Source: Sphingomonas xanthus
GTDB lineage: Bacteria; Pseudomonadota; Alphaproteobacteria; Sphingomonadales; Sphingomonadaceae
DNA length: 64,000 nt
NCBI RefSeq assembly: GCF_007998985.1
Contig: NZ_CP041659.1
Span: 1,362,001 to 1,426,000, forward strand
Direction of reading: 5' to 3'
Shown: positions 1 through 8,316 of the stretch, piece after piece
Layout: every line of letters starts with the position of its first letter
How positions within the stretch are numbered: position 1 is the stretch's first letter
Notes under the pieces: generated by a model
What the model was told of the DNA's origin: nothing
Database searches by the model: none
What the model saw: only the letters and a program-made list of their open reading frames with translations
Position numbers and translations under genes: made by a program

Positions 1-785
1 GCGATCAGCCCCTGGCTCGGCCGATCCTGGGCACCGAAGCCAGCATCCGCGCCTTGTCGCGCAGCGACTGCACCGGCTGGCTCGACCAGCAGTATCGGCC
101 AGAACGGCTGGTGATTTCGGCGGCTGGCAAAGTCAATCCAAGCCATATCCTCCTGCTCGCCGAGGCGCTATTCGGCGATCTTGAAGCCATGGCGCCGCCG
201 GAGATTGCGCCCGCGCTATTTTCCGGCGGCATTCGTGCCGACCGGCGGCCAAGCGAACAAACCCATGTCGGCCTGGCCTTTCCCGGAGTCGCGGCCTCAC
301 ATCCCGACGCCCCGGCGCTGGCCCTGTTCGCACAGGCGGTCGGCGGAGGCATGTCGTCCCGCCTGTTCCAGGAATTGCGCGAGGACCGCGGTCTTGCCTA
401 TTCCATCTACAGCTGGACTCAGGGATTTGCCGAAACCGGCGTGTTCGCGATCAACCTGTCGGCGGACAAGGCGCGGGCGCTGGAGGCGCTGAACCTGGCC
501 CGGGATACGGTCGAACGGGCGGCAGCGGATTTGACGGATGCCGAACTGGCGCGCGCCCGGGCGCAGGTCGAAGCGGGCATCTTGATGGCGCTGGAAACGC
601 CTCAGGGCCGGGCCGACGCCATGGCCCGGTCGCTGGAGATATTTGGCCGGGTGATGACGATCGAGGAAATGTTGGTCGAGGTTCGCGCGGTGGACGCCGC
701 AGCAGCGCGGGCGGCGGGCGTGGCGATGCTGTCCGGGCCGCGTGCCATCGCCTCGGTCGGCGGAAAGCTCGCGCTTGCGGCATGA
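1..785 (+). CDS. M16 family (insulinase/processing-peptidase type) protein, C-terminal part
   Basis: The reading frame is open from base 3 and ends at a TGA at 783-785, so only about the last 260 residues are visible and the start lies outside the window. The first residues (DQPLARPILGTEASIRAL) match the region of M16 peptidases just after the catalytic domain, and the segment around residues 95-140 (GGGMSSRLFQELREDRGLAYS) is the C-terminal M16 homology domain. That second domain normally lacks the HxxEH zinc site and closes the peptidase chamber; the zinc site itself would be upstream. The stop overlaps the next start (ATGA), so the two genes are probably cotranscribed. Family is clear; substrate is not. 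Confidence 0.9.
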   Translation, partial: DQPLARPILGTEASIRALSRSDCTGWLDQQYRPERLVISAAGKVNPSHILLLAEALFGDLEAMAPPEIAPALFSGGIRADRRPSEQTHVGLAFPGVAASHPDAPALALFAQAVGGGMSSRLFQELREDRGLAYSIYSWTQGFAETGVFAINLSADKARALEALNLARDTVERAAADLTDAELARARAQVEAGILMALETPQGRADAMARSLEIFGRVMTIEEMLVEVRAVDAAAARAAGVAMLSGPRAIASVGGKLALAA

Positions 786-1666
786 GCCTCACTGACCTCA
801 AGACTATCGTTGCCGAACCTTGGAGCGACTGGGCCCTCATCGATTGCGGCGATGGCCGCAAGTATGAGCGCTACGGCCCGATCACCGTGGTTCGTCCCGA
901 ACCGCAGGCGATGTGGGCCCCGGCGCGCGACGACTGGTCGCCGCACGCAACCTTCATGCCCGGCAGCGACGAGGAGGGCGGCGGGCGGTGGGTCCGGCAT
1001 CGCGACGTGCCGCGGGATTGGCCCTTGGGCCGCGACGGCGTGTGCTTCCATGCCAGCCTGACGCCGTTCCGCCATCTGGGATTCTTCCCCGATATGGCGC
1101 CGCAATGGGACTGGATGCGCGGCAAGATTGCGCAGACCGGCGAGGATGATGCCGAGGTGATGAACCTTTTCGGCTATACCGGGGTCGGAACGCTGCTGAT
1201 GAGCGAGGCGGGCGCCAGAATGGTGCATGTCGACGCGTCGAAGAAATCGGTCGAGGGCGGCCGCTCCAATGCCCAATTGTCGGGCCTGGCCGAACGGCCG
1301 ATCCGCTGGATAGTCGACGATGCAGCCAAGTTCGCCGCTCGCGAAGTCCGGCGCGGACGACGCTACGACGGTATCCTTCTCGACCCGCCTAAGTTCGGCC
1401 GCGGACCCGAAGGCGAGGTCTGGAGGCTGGAGGAACATCTTGCGCCGCTGCTTGCCGATTGCAGAAAGCTGCTCGACGCCGATAGCCGTTTCCTGGTCCT
1501 GACCGTCTATGCGGTGCGCATGTCGGCGCTGAGCATCGGGGAGTTGCTCCGCCAGCTAACCGCCGAGCTAGGAGGGACGGTGGAATGCGGAGAAATGGCG
1601 ATCCGCGAAGAAGCCCGCGGACTGCTACTTCCGACCGCCATTTTTGCGCGCTGGTCGAACAGCTAG
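782..1666 (+). CDS. Class I SAM-dependent methyltransferase (RlmI/RlmK-like)
   Basis: A 294-residue Rossmann-fold methyltransferase. Motif I is FGYTGVG near residue 130, followed by an acidic SAM-ribose strand (VHVDAS), and motif IV is LLDPPKFGRG near residue 200. This DPPKFGRG form is typical of the RlmI/RlmK (m5C/m7G 23S rRNA) type, although the N-terminal PUA domain of RlmI is not evident. A nucleic-acid substrate, probably rRNA, is inferred, not shown. The ATG overlaps the M16 stop by 4 bp. At the other end its TAG shares the palindrome CTAG with the ccmB stop on the opposite strand. Confidence 0.85.
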   Translation: MSLTDLKTIVAEPWSDWALIDCGDGRKYERYGPITVVRPEPQAMWAPARDDWSPHATFMPGSDEEGGGRWVRHRDVPRDWPLGRDGVCFHASLTPFRHLGFFPDMAPQWDWMRGKIAQTGEDDAEVMNLFGYTGVGTLLMSEAGARMVHVDASKKSVEGGRSNAQLSGLAERPIRWIVDDAAKFAAREVRRGRRYDGILLDPPKFGRGPEGEVWRLEEHLAPLLADCRKLLDADSRFLVLTVYAVRMSALSIGELLRQLTAELGGTVECGEMAIREEARGLLLPTAIFARWSNS

Positions 1667-2301
1667 TTTCGCGCGGCGCGGATCGCGGCCCCGGTCACGA
1701 ACGGGGCGCCCGCGACCAGCAATAACGCCGCCGCAGCCTCCAGCTTGAGTGCAGCGGCGCCATCCTCGCCGGTGGCTGCGGCGCCGAAGATCACCAGCGG
1801 CACGGCCAATGGCATCAGCAGCAGCCCGGCCAGCGCCCCGGCGCGGGGAAGGCCCGCGGTCAGCGCTGCTACGCTTACCGCCAGCGCAGCGAGAGCCGGC
1901 GTCCCGATCGCCAGGGCGACCAAGGTCCTTGCCAGGGTCGGACTGTCGAGCCCGACCAACACGCTGCCCGGGACTGCGGCGATCAGCAGCATCGGACCGA
2001 AAGTCAGCCAATGGCCGATGATCTTCGCGGCCCCGACGGCTTCCTCGGTCGTCCCGGTCATCGCCAGTTGGTCGAGTACGCCCTCGGCACGGTCGGGCTC
2101 GACCAGCCGCTCGATAGGCAGCAACGCGGCCGTCAGCGCGGCGATCCATAATGCCCCGCCGCCAATCCGGGCGAGCAGCTTGGCATCGGGCCCCACCGCG
2201 AAAGGCACAATGGTGGCGACCAGCAGGAAGAAGGCGGTCGGAAGCCAGGCCGCGCCGGACAGGCCGCGCCGGACTTCGCGCAGGATGAGCCGCCCGGTCA
2301 T
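1663..2301 (-). CDS. ccmB: Heme exporter protein CcmB
   Basis: A 212-residue, strongly hydrophobic protein with about six membrane segments. The conserved CcmB region is LLPIERLVEPDRAEGVLDQL near residues 60-80. CcmB is the membrane subunit of the CcmABCD complex in system I cytochrome c maturation, which releases holo-CcmE in the periplasm. It follows ccmA with a 4-bp overlap, the usual order. No ccmC, ccmD or ccmE is in this window, so the rest of the pathway is encoded elsewhere. Confidence 0.92.
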   Translation of the reverse strand: MTGRLILREVRRGLSGAAWLPTAFFLLVATIVPFAVGPDAKLLARIGGGALWIAALTAALLPIERLVEPDRAEGVLDQLAMTGTTEEAVGAAKIIGHWLTFGPMLLIAAVPGSVLVGLDSPTLARTLVALAIGTPALAALAVSVAALTAGLPRAGALAGLLLMPLAVPLVIFGAAATGEDGAAALKLEAAAALLLVAGAPFVTGAAIRAARN

Positions 2302-2852
2302 CGGCCAAGCTCGAGCATTGACCAGTCACCGGACAGCGGCACATGGCTCGCGGCGAGGACGGCGCCGCCGGATGCGCGGTGATCGGCGACAGCCCTGTCG
2401 AGTTCGTCCCGGCCGGTACGATCGAGGCCGTTCAGCGGTTCGTCGAGCAGCCAGAGCGGCGCGCCGCTGGCCATCACTCGTGCCAGCCGCGCCCGCCGTG
2501 CCTGGCCGGTGGACAGCAGGCGGACCGGGACCTCCGCCAGATCGTTCAGCGCGAATGCCGCCATCGCTTCGGAGAGCCGCGGCATTCCCCAGAATGCCAG
2601 CGCCCGGATCAACGGTAGTTCCCGATCGAGGGCGAGCCCTTCATCGGCCAGGGTCGCCGCTGCGCGCTCAAGGCGTCCCGCAGTCGGGCGCAGCAGTCCG
2701 GCGACCAGCCGGATCAGGCTCGACTTGCCGCAGCCGTTGGGCCCCGCCACCTGCAACGCGCCGCCCGGCTGCAAGGACAGGCTGAGCTGCTCGAACAGCA
2801 GCCGTCCGCCCCGCACCAGCGCGATATCTTCGCAGGTCAGGAGAGCGCTCAC
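2298..2852 (-). CDS. ccmA: Heme exporter ATP-binding protein CcmA
   Basis: A short 184-residue ABC ATPase. Walker A is GPNGCGKSS (residues 37-45), the signature is the variant LSTGQ (113-117) and Walker B is LWLLDEP (133-139). The small size, the divergent signature and direct coupling to ccmB identify it as CcmA, which powers release of heme-loaded CcmE. Its start overlaps the stop of the upstream metallopeptidase by 4 bp, so three genes form one minus-strand transcript. Confidence 0.93.
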   Translation of the reverse strand: MSALLTCEDIALVRGGRLLFEQLSLSLQPGGALQVAGPNGCGKSSLIRLVAGLLRPTAGRLERAAATLADEGLALDRELPLIRALAFWGMPRLSEAMAAFALNDLAEVPVRLLSTGQARRARLARVMASGAPLWLLDEPLNGLDRTGRDELDRAVADHRASGGAVLAASHVPLSGDWSMLELGR

Positions 2853-3247
2853 GGCCGCTCCTCCAAGGCGTGCATGTCCTCGTCGCTAAGTCCGAAATGA
2901 TGACCGACTTCATGAATCAATATGTGGCGGACGAGATGTTCGAAATCCTCGCCCTCCTCACACCATTCGGCCAGGATCGGTTGGCGGAACAGCCGGACCC
3001 GGTCGGGAAGCGAGCCGCTGGTGTCGACGCTGCGTTCGCTGATCGGGATGCCTTCGTAGACCCCGGTCAGCTCGAGCGGGTGCTCGATCCCCATTTCGGC
3101 GAGCAATTCCTCCTCGGCATAGTCGTCGACCTGAAGCACGACATGCGCCAGGTACGACGCGAAGGGTTCGGGCAGGCGCAGCATCGCCGCGCGCGCGATG
3201 GACTCGATTTCCTCGGCTGTAGGGGGGTGATTGAAGCTCCGTGCCAT
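2849..3247 (-). CDS. Small zincin-like metallopeptidase (DUF1025/MMP1-type)
   Basis: A 132-residue protein with HEVGHHFGLSDEDM near its C-terminus (HExxH at residues 112-116, then a downstream Asp/His ligand candidate). This is the compact zincin family with the zinc motif at the far end. No signal peptide or membrane segment is visible, so it is probably cytosolic. The open frame runs further upstream, across the tRNA-Ser gene, but the ATG at 3247 (MARSFNHPPTAEE) gives the normal family length and avoids the RNA gene. It is the first gene of a transcript with ccmA and ccmB. Substrate unknown. Confidence 0.85.
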   Translation of the reverse strand: MARSFNHPPTAEEIESIARAAMLRLPEPFASYLAHVVLQVDDYAEEELLAEMGIEHPLELTGVYEGIPISERSVDTSGSLPDRVRLFRQPILAEWCEEGEDFEHLVRHILIHEVGHHFGLSDEDMHALEERP

Positions 3248-3269
3248 GGACTTGCGGCATAGAGGTGCG

Positions 3270-3311
3270 AGAGGGGGCGCGGCAAGCTTGCCCGAACGCG
3301 CATCCCCCTCT
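3270..3311. repeat. Nested inverted repeats before tRNA-Ser
   Basis: AGAGGGGG (3270-3277) pairs with CCCCCTCT (3304-3311), and a perfect 12-bp palindrome GGCAAGCTTGCC (3281-3292) lies inside. The element sits between the divergent metallopeptidase start and tRNA-Ser. It could be an operator or a transcript structure. There is no T-run, so it is not a normal terminator. Confidence 0.5.
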
Positions 3312-3335
3312 ACATGGCCGCCTTCCAGCGAATGC

Positions 3336-3426
3336 GGAGCGGTGGCCGAGTGGTCGAAGGCGCTCGCCTGGAAAGTGAGTATACGGCAAAACCGTATCGA
3401 GGGTTCGAATCCCTCCCGCTCCGCCA
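3336..3426 (+). tRNA. tRNA-Ser (anticodon GGA)
   Basis: Folds as a class II tRNA. The acceptor stem is GGAGCGG/CCGCTCC with discriminator G and an encoded CCA. The anticodon stem CTCGC/GTGAG carries loop CTGGAAA, giving anticodon GGA, which reads UCC and UCU. The long variable arm (ATACGG/CCGTAT) is typical of serine tRNA, and the T arm is GAGGG-TTCGAAT-CCCTC. No integrase or duplicated 3' end is seen nearby, so it is not visibly used as an attachment site. Confidence 0.97.
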
Positions 3427-3443
3427 CCCTGTCACCCGCCTGT

Positions 3444-3469
3444 GAAACTTCCGGCCGCCTGCTGCCGTT
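3444..3469 (+). promoter_or_regulatory. Candidate EcfG (general stress) promoter of the trehalose operon
   Basis: GAAAC at 3444-3448, then 17 bases, then CGTT at 3466-3469. The alphaproteobacterial EcfG consensus is GGAAC-N16/17-CGTT, so there is one mismatch in the -35. It lies about 90 bp upstream of otsB. Trehalose genes are frequent members of this regulon in related bacteria. Called by eye only. Confidence 0.4.
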
Positions 3470-3558
3470 TAGGGGATGAAGCGGAGCGCTGCGTAACGGG
3501 CCGGTCAAGCGGAAGCGAGATAGGCCCGCCTGCTTATGTGCCGGCATTGGGAGGATCG

Positions 3559-4299
3559 ATGATATTGGAGGAGCCGCCGATTGGCCTGTTGGAAAAAGCG
3601 AGCTTGTTTCTCGACTTCGACGGCACACTGGTTGATTTTGCCGACCGGCCCGACGCCGTCCACTTGGACCCCGCGATGATCGTCATCCTCGAACGGCTCC
3701 AGCAGCAGCTCGAAGGGCGGTTGGCGGTGCTTAGCGGCCGGGCGCTCGATGATATCCGCGCCTTTCTCGATCCGCTTCGGATGCCGGTCGCGGGAAGCCA
3801 TGGGCTGGAACGCGCCGATTCCGAGGAGCAGGCGCCGGATCCAATACTTTCGGACGAACTCGTTGAGGCGATCGATCAGCTGCGCGCGTTCGCGGCCACC
3901 CTGCCCGGCCTGTTGGTCGAAACGAAACCGATGAGCGTCGCGCTCCACTTCCGGACCAACCCGCAAGCCGAGCGGGCCTGCCTGGAAGCGGTGGAGGCCG
4001 TCGCACGCTCAACCGGCTTGGTGATCCAGCCGGGTAACAAGGTATTCGAACTGAAGCCGGTAGAGGGAGACAAGGGGAGCGCGCTCGAGCAATTCATGGC
4101 CGAGCCGCCCTTCGCCGGGTCGCGACCAATTTTCCTTGGTGACGACCTCACCGACGAACATGGCTTCCTTGCCGCACGCCGCTTTGGCGGCAGCGGCGTA
4201 CTAGTCGGCGACCCGCGCGATACGGCCGCAAGCTATCGGCTCGCCAATGTCGCCGCGGTTCACGCCTGGCTGCGCGCGGCGAGCGAGGCGCTGGCATGA
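3559..4299 (+). CDS. otsB: Trehalose-6-phosphate phosphatase
   Basis: A 246-residue HAD-superfamily phosphatase that converts trehalose 6-phosphate to trehalose. HAD motif I is LFLDFDGTLVDF near residue 18 (nucleophile and acid/base Asp), motif II is LSGRALDDI, the cap has SHGLE, and motif IV is FLGDDLTDEHGF near residue 195. The ATG at 3559 is chosen because GGGAGG lies just upstream and the protein then begins right before motif I. First gene of otsB-GH15-otsA, all joined by 4-bp ATGA overlaps. Confidence 0.95.
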   Translation: MILEEPPIGLLEKASLFLDFDGTLVDFADRPDAVHLDPAMIVILERLQQQLEGRLAVLSGRALDDIRAFLDPLRMPVAGSHGLERADSEEQAPDPILSDELVEAIDQLRAFAATLPGLLVETKPMSVALHFRTNPQAERACLEAVEAVARSTGLVIQPGNKVFELKPVEGDKGSALEQFMAEPPFAGSRPIFLGDDLTDEHGFLAARRFGGSGVLVGDPRDTAASYRLANVAAVHAWLRAASEALA

Positions 4300-6077
4300 G
4301 CAGCCTCGACCTATGGCCGATCGGCAATTGCCAGGTCAGCGCGCTGATCGATCGCGAAGGGGATATGGTCTGGGCTTGCGTCCCCCGCGTCTCGAGCGAT
4401 CCGCTCTTTTCCGGCCTGCTCGGTGGCGAGCAGCCTGAGCAGGGAATCTGGGCGATTGACCTGGAAGACTGCGTCCATATCGAGCAGCACTATCTTCGCA
4501 ACACGCCGGTCCTGGTGACGCGCAAGACCGACAACGCCGGCAACGCGATCGACATCATCGATTTCTGCCCGCGCTTCCGGCGCCTTGGCCGTGCCTATCG
4601 CCCGGTCGCCTTTGCGCGCATTGTCCGGCCCTCGCACGGAAGCCCGCGGATCGCCGTTCGCTTGCGCCCGACCGAGCGTTGGGGCGAGCCCTTGGCACCG
4701 GTGCCGGGCGGATCGAACCATCTTCGCTATCCCGCATTTACCATGCCGATGCGGCTGACCACCGACGCCCCGGTCGGCCTGGTGCGCAGCGAGCGTTTGT
4801 TTCGGCTGGAACAACCGCTGACATTCTTCCTGGGCCCGGACGAAAGCTTCGGCGAGGAACTGTCCCGAACGGTCGATCAGATGCTCGCCAAGACCATCGA
4901 CGAGTGGCGTGAATGGGTTCGCGGGCTGGCGACCCCGCTCGAATGGCAGGAAGCGGTGATCCGCGCTGCGATCACCTTGAAGCTGTGCCAGCATGAAGAA
5001 ACCGGCGCGATCGTCGCGGCGATGACCACCTCGATTCCCGAACATGCCGGATCCGAGCGAAATTGGGATTATCGCTACTGCTGGATCCGTGATGCCTATT
5101 ATACCGTCCAGGCTCTCAACCGGCTGGGTGCGCTCGACGTGCTTGAGGGCTATCTGTCCTACCTGCGCAATATTGTCGACATGGCGAGGGGCGGCCATAT
5201 CCAGCCGCTTTATGGCGTCTATGGCGAGACGATCCTCGATGAACGGGTCGCCGACGGGCTGCCCGGCTATCGCGGTATGGGGCCGGTGCGCGTCGGCAAC
5301 CAGGCTTTCGAACAAGTCCAGCACGACGCCTATGGCCAGATCATCCTGTCGAACGTCCAAGCCTTTTTCGACCAGCGGCTATTCCGGATGGCGACGATCG
5401 AGGATTTTCATTCGCTGGAGCGTATCGGCGAGCGCGCCTGGCAGCTTCACGACCAGCCTGACGCCGGCCTTTGGGAATTGCGCACCCGCAAGCATGTCCA
5501 CACTTATAGCGCCGCCATGTCCTGGGCAGCCTGCGATCGCCTGGCCCATGCCGCCGAGGCGCTTGGCCTTTCCGACCGCGCCGATTTCTGGGCCGAACGG
5601 GCGGTCCAAATAAGGCGTCGGATCGAGGATGCTGCCTGGCGTGAGGACAGCAACCGCATCTCCGCTACCTTTGAAGGTGACAATCTCGACGCCAGCCTGA
5701 TCCAATTGCTCGACTTGCGCTTTTTCACGCCGGACGATCCGCGTTTCCAGGGCACGCTGAAGGCCGTCGAAGAGGGGCTCCGGCGCGGCGCCTATATGCT
5801 GCGCTACGATACGGAGGACGATTTCGGCTTGCCGAAAACCGCCTTCAACGTCTGCACCTTCTGGCTGATTGAGGCGCTCCAGGCGACCGGACGCGAGGCT
5901 GATGCGCGAAACCTGTTCGAACAGATGCTCTCGACCCGGACCGCCGCCGGACTTTTGTCGGAGGACATCGATCCCGAAACCGGCGAACTATGGGGCAATT
6001 ACCCGCAAACCTATTCGCTGGTCGGCATTATCAACTGTGCCGTGCTATTGAGCCGTCCATGGAACTCGGTCCGATGA
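4296..6077 (+). CDS. Glycoside hydrolase family 15 protein, possible trehalase
   Basis: A 593-residue GH15 protein: N-terminal beta-sandwich of about 200 residues, then an (alpha/alpha)6 barrel. Visible signatures are NWDYRYCWIRDA near 256, LPGYRGMGPVRVGNQA near 322, the general-acid Glu in GLWE (E394) and the base Glu in LLSEDIDPETG (E556), so both catalytic acids are kept. There is no signal peptide, so it acts in the cytoplasm. GH15 contains glucoamylases and true trehalases; lying between otsB and otsA with overlapping starts and stops, a role as intracellular trehalase is the best inference. Hydrolysis of another alpha-glucan cannot be excluded. Confidence 0.88.
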   Translation: MSSLDLWPIGNCQVSALIDREGDMVWACVPRVSSDPLFSGLLGGEQPEQGIWAIDLEDCVHIEQHYLRNTPVLVTRKTDNAGNAIDIIDFCPRFRRLGRAYRPVAFARIVRPSHGSPRIAVRLRPTERWGEPLAPVPGGSNHLRYPAFTMPMRLTTDAPVGLVRSERLFRLEQPLTFFLGPDESFGEELSRTVDQMLAKTIDEWREWVRGLATPLEWQEAVIRAAITLKLCQHEETGAIVAAMTTSIPEHAGSERNWDYRYCWIRDAYYTVQALNRLGALDVLEGYLSYLRNIVDMARGGHIQPLYGVYGETILDERVADGLPGYRGMGPVRVGNQAFEQVQHDAYGQIILSNVQAFFDQRLFRMATIEDFHSLERIGERAWQLHDQPDAGLWELRTRKHVHTYSAAMSWAACDRLAHAAEALGLSDRADFWAERAVQIRRRIEDAAWREDSNRISATFEGDNLDASLIQLLDLRFFTPDDPRFQGTLKAVEEGLRRGAYMLRYDTEDDFGLPKTAFNVCTFWLIEALQATGREADARNLFEQMLSTRTAAGLLSEDIDPETGELWGNYPQTYSLVGIINCAVLLSRPWNSVR

Positions 6078-7462
6078 ACCGGCTGATCGTCGTCTCCAAC
6101 CGCGTCGCAGCAGTACAGCTTGGAGCCAAGGGCGCACAGGGCGGCCTGGCGGTTGCGCTGGGTGCGGCGCTGCGGGAATCGCGCGGGCTGTGGTTCGGAT
6201 GGTCGGGGGACTTCACCGACAAGTTCACCGGGCAGATCCATTTCGAGCGGGGCGATGGGGTGACCACCGCAACGGTCGATCTCGAAGAACAGGATATCGA
6301 GGAATATTACGACGGCTACGCCAACCGGACGCTGTGGCCGCTGTTTCATTACCGCATTGACCTGGCCGAATATGAGCGGGATTTCGCCGGCGGCTACCAC
6401 CGGGTCAACAAGCGGTTCGCCGACACGCTGTTCCCGCTGATCGAGCCCGACGATGCGGTGTGGGTCCAGGATTATCACATGATTCCGCTCGGCGCGGAGC
6501 TGCGCAAGCGCGGGTGCAAGAACCGCATCGGCTTCTTCCTCCATACGCCATGGCCGCCCCGCCGGCTGCTGCTAACCCTTCCCGAAGCCAACGAGCTGGT
6601 CGAATCGATGTTCGCCTATGACGTCATCGGTTTTCACACCGACGAATGGCTGCATTCGTTCGCCGAGTTCGTGGTTCTGGAAAATGGGGGGACATTCAAG
6701 GACGGTCACCTTCATTTGAAGGGGAAGTCGATTCGCCTGATCGCCTGTCCGATCGGCATTGACGGCAGGGAATATGCCGACCTCGCCTGCGGAGAGCAGG
6801 CCAAGAGCGTTCATGGTGAGATGCAGCGAAGCGCCAACGGCCGGGCGATGATCGTTGGTGTCGACCGGCTCGATTATTCGAAGGGTCTTGAGGAGCGCTT
6901 CCTCGGGTATGAGCGGTTCCTCCAGGAAAATCCCGACGAGCGGAAGGAGGTGTTCCTTCTGCAGATCGCACCGCCGTCGCGGGCGACGGTGAAAGCTTAT
7001 CAGCGCATCCGTGAAACGCTTGAAGGGATCGCGGGCCGGGTCAACGGCGCTTATGCCGATCTGCACTGGGTGCCGATACGTTATGTCAATCAGGGCTATC
7101 CGCGCGACGTGCTGGCGGGCGTTTATCGGGCGGCGCGAATCGGACTGGTCACGCCGCTGCGCGATGGGATGAACCTCGTCGCCAAGGAGTTCGTCGCGGC
7201 GCAGGATCCTGACGATCCGGGGGTGCTGATCTTGTCGCGTTTCGCGGGAGCGGCCGAGCAGTTGAAGGACGCGCTGCTCGTCAATCCTTACAGTGCGGAG
7301 GAAATGGCGGACGCCATTCGCACGGCCTTGGCCATGCCCCGCGAGGAGCGGGTCCGGCGGTGGCAGGCGATGTTCGACAATATCTGCAGCGAGGATGTAG
7401 TGTGGTGGCGCAAGCGCTTCACCGCAGCGCTGATGGAAGTTCCGGCAAGCGTTGAAGCCTAG
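6074..7462 (+). CDS. otsA: Trehalose-6-phosphate synthase (GT20)
   Basis: A 462-residue GT20 glucosyltransferase that joins UDP-glucose and glucose 6-phosphate. It begins [12 protein letters not shown], the standard OtsA N-terminus. Other signatures: [28 protein letters not shown], the donor-site [15 protein letters not shown] and [15 protein letters not shown] near the C-terminus. The ATG at 6074 overlaps the GH15 stop (ATGA). Together with otsB it makes trehalose, an osmo- and desiccation protectant. Confidence 0.96.
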   Translation: MNRLIVVSNRVAAVQLGAKGAQGGLAVALGAALRESRGLWFGWSGDFTDKFTGQIHFERGDGVTTATVDLEEQDIEEYYDGYANRTLWPLFHYRIDLAEYERDFAGGYHRVNKRFADTLFPLIEPDDAVWVQDYHMIPLGAELRKRGCKNRIGFFLHTPWPPRRLLLTLPEANELVESMFAYDVIGFHTDEWLHSFAEFVVLENGGTFKDGHLHLKGKSIRLIACPIGIDGREYADLACGEQAKSVHGEMQRSANGRAMIVGVDRLDYSKGLEERFLGYERFLQENPDERKEVFLLQIAPPSRATVKAYQRIRETLEGIAGRVNGAYADLHWVPIRYVNQGYPRDVLAGVYRAARIGLVTPLRDGMNLVAKEFVAAQDPDDPGVLILSRFAGAAEQLKDALLVNPYSAEEMADAIRTALAMPREERVRRWQAMFDNICSEDVVWWRKRFTAALMEVPASVEA

Positions 7463-7508
7463 GCCGGGCTTCCCAATCTTGACTCTCGAACCGGGCAAGC
7501 GCACCTGA

Positions 7509-7523
7509 GAACAAATCAGGAAC
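7509..7523 (+). promoter_or_regulatory. LexA (SOS) box of imuA-imuB-dnaE2
   Basis: GAAC (7509-7512), seven bases, GAAC (7520-7523): a perfect copy, in reverse orientation, of the alphaproteobacterial direct-repeat LexA operator GTTC-N7-GTTC. It ends 4 bp before the imuA ATG, so bound LexA would block transcription or very early elongation. Confidence 0.88.
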
Positions 7524-7527
7524 AACT

Positions 7528-8316
7528 ATGCGCGAGTCGGACGATCTTCAGGCCATGCTTCGGCGTCGGCTTGCCCATTTGGCCGGGAACACCCGACGGA
7601 TTGAGGCAGGACGAATCCCGAGCGGCCATGCCCGGCTGGACGGAGCGCTTGGCGGCGGATTTGCGCGGGGATGCGTGCATGAACTGTTCGCGGCCGAGTC
7701 CGACGACGGGACCAGCGCCGCGGGACTCGCGGCGATGCTGGCGCTGCTGATCAGCGCCGGTGGGCCGATCCTATGGCTTCGCACCGATGAGTCGGCGCGC
7801 CGCGGCGGGACCTTGCATGCGCCGGGTTTTGCCGGGCTCGGCGGCGATCCGGCCACGTTGCTGATCGCCCAGGCTCCCGATGTGGCAACCCTGCTGCGTG
7901 GGGCGGCCGATGCTGCGCGGACCAGCGGACTGGATGCGCTAATCGTCGAATGTCGGGGCCGTTGTCCCGCGCTCGATCTCACCGCCAGCCGGCGCTTGGC
8001 GCTGGCCGCTGAACGGTCCGGCGCGACCCTGTTCCTGCTGCGGGCCGATGCCGATCCGGTGCCCTCGGCGGCCGAAACGCGTTGGGCGGTCGCCGCTGCG
8101 CCGAGCCGCGCGTTGGAAGCCGGTGCACCCGGGTTGCCGGCGCTGGATATCGAATTGTTGCGCCGCCGCGCCGGACCTGCCGGGATGCGGTGGCGGCTGG
8201 AGTGGGACCGTGACCGACAAAGTTTCCTCGACCCGGCGCTACCTGGCGCTGTGGTTTCCCTATCTTCCCGCCGACCGGTTGCGCCGGATGCCGAACGATG
8301 GCGCCGCCGGGCCTGA
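7528..8316 (+). CDS. imuA: ImuA, RecA-like SOS mutagenesis accessory protein
   Basis: A 262-residue RecA/SulA-like protein. The N-terminus has the ImuA pattern IPSGHARLDGALGGGFARGCVHELF, followed by a RecA-type core with degenerate nucleotide-binding motifs (no clear GxxGxGK[ST]). ImuA works with ImuB and DnaE2 in translesion synthesis and DNA-damage-induced mutagenesis. The LexA box lies immediately upstream. Its 3' end overlaps imuB by more than 100 bases in another frame, forcing translational coupling. Confidence 0.92.
   Translation: MRESDDLQAMLRRRLAHLAGNTRRIEAGRIPSGHARLDGALGGGFARGCVHELFAAESDDGTSAAGLAAMLALLISAGGPILWLRTDESARRGGTLHAPGFAGLGGDPATLLIAQAPDVATLLRGAADAARTSGLDALIVECRGRCPALDLTASRRLALAAERSGATLFLLRADADPVPSAAETRWAVAAAPSRALEAGAPGLPALDIELLRRRAGPAGMRWRLEWDRDRQSFLDPALPGAVVSLSSRRPVAPDAERWRRRA

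Noticed and set aside
3336-3426. tRNA-Ser as an integration site of a genomic island
   Set aside because: No integrase gene and no repeat of the tRNA 3' end were seen; flanking genes look like core genes. The same holds for tRNA-Pro at 59191-59267.
8048-8209. N-terminal extension of imuB
   Set aside because: The extra residues are Arg/Pro-rich out-of-frame reading of imuA; the GTG at 8210 has a ribosome site and the family N-terminus.
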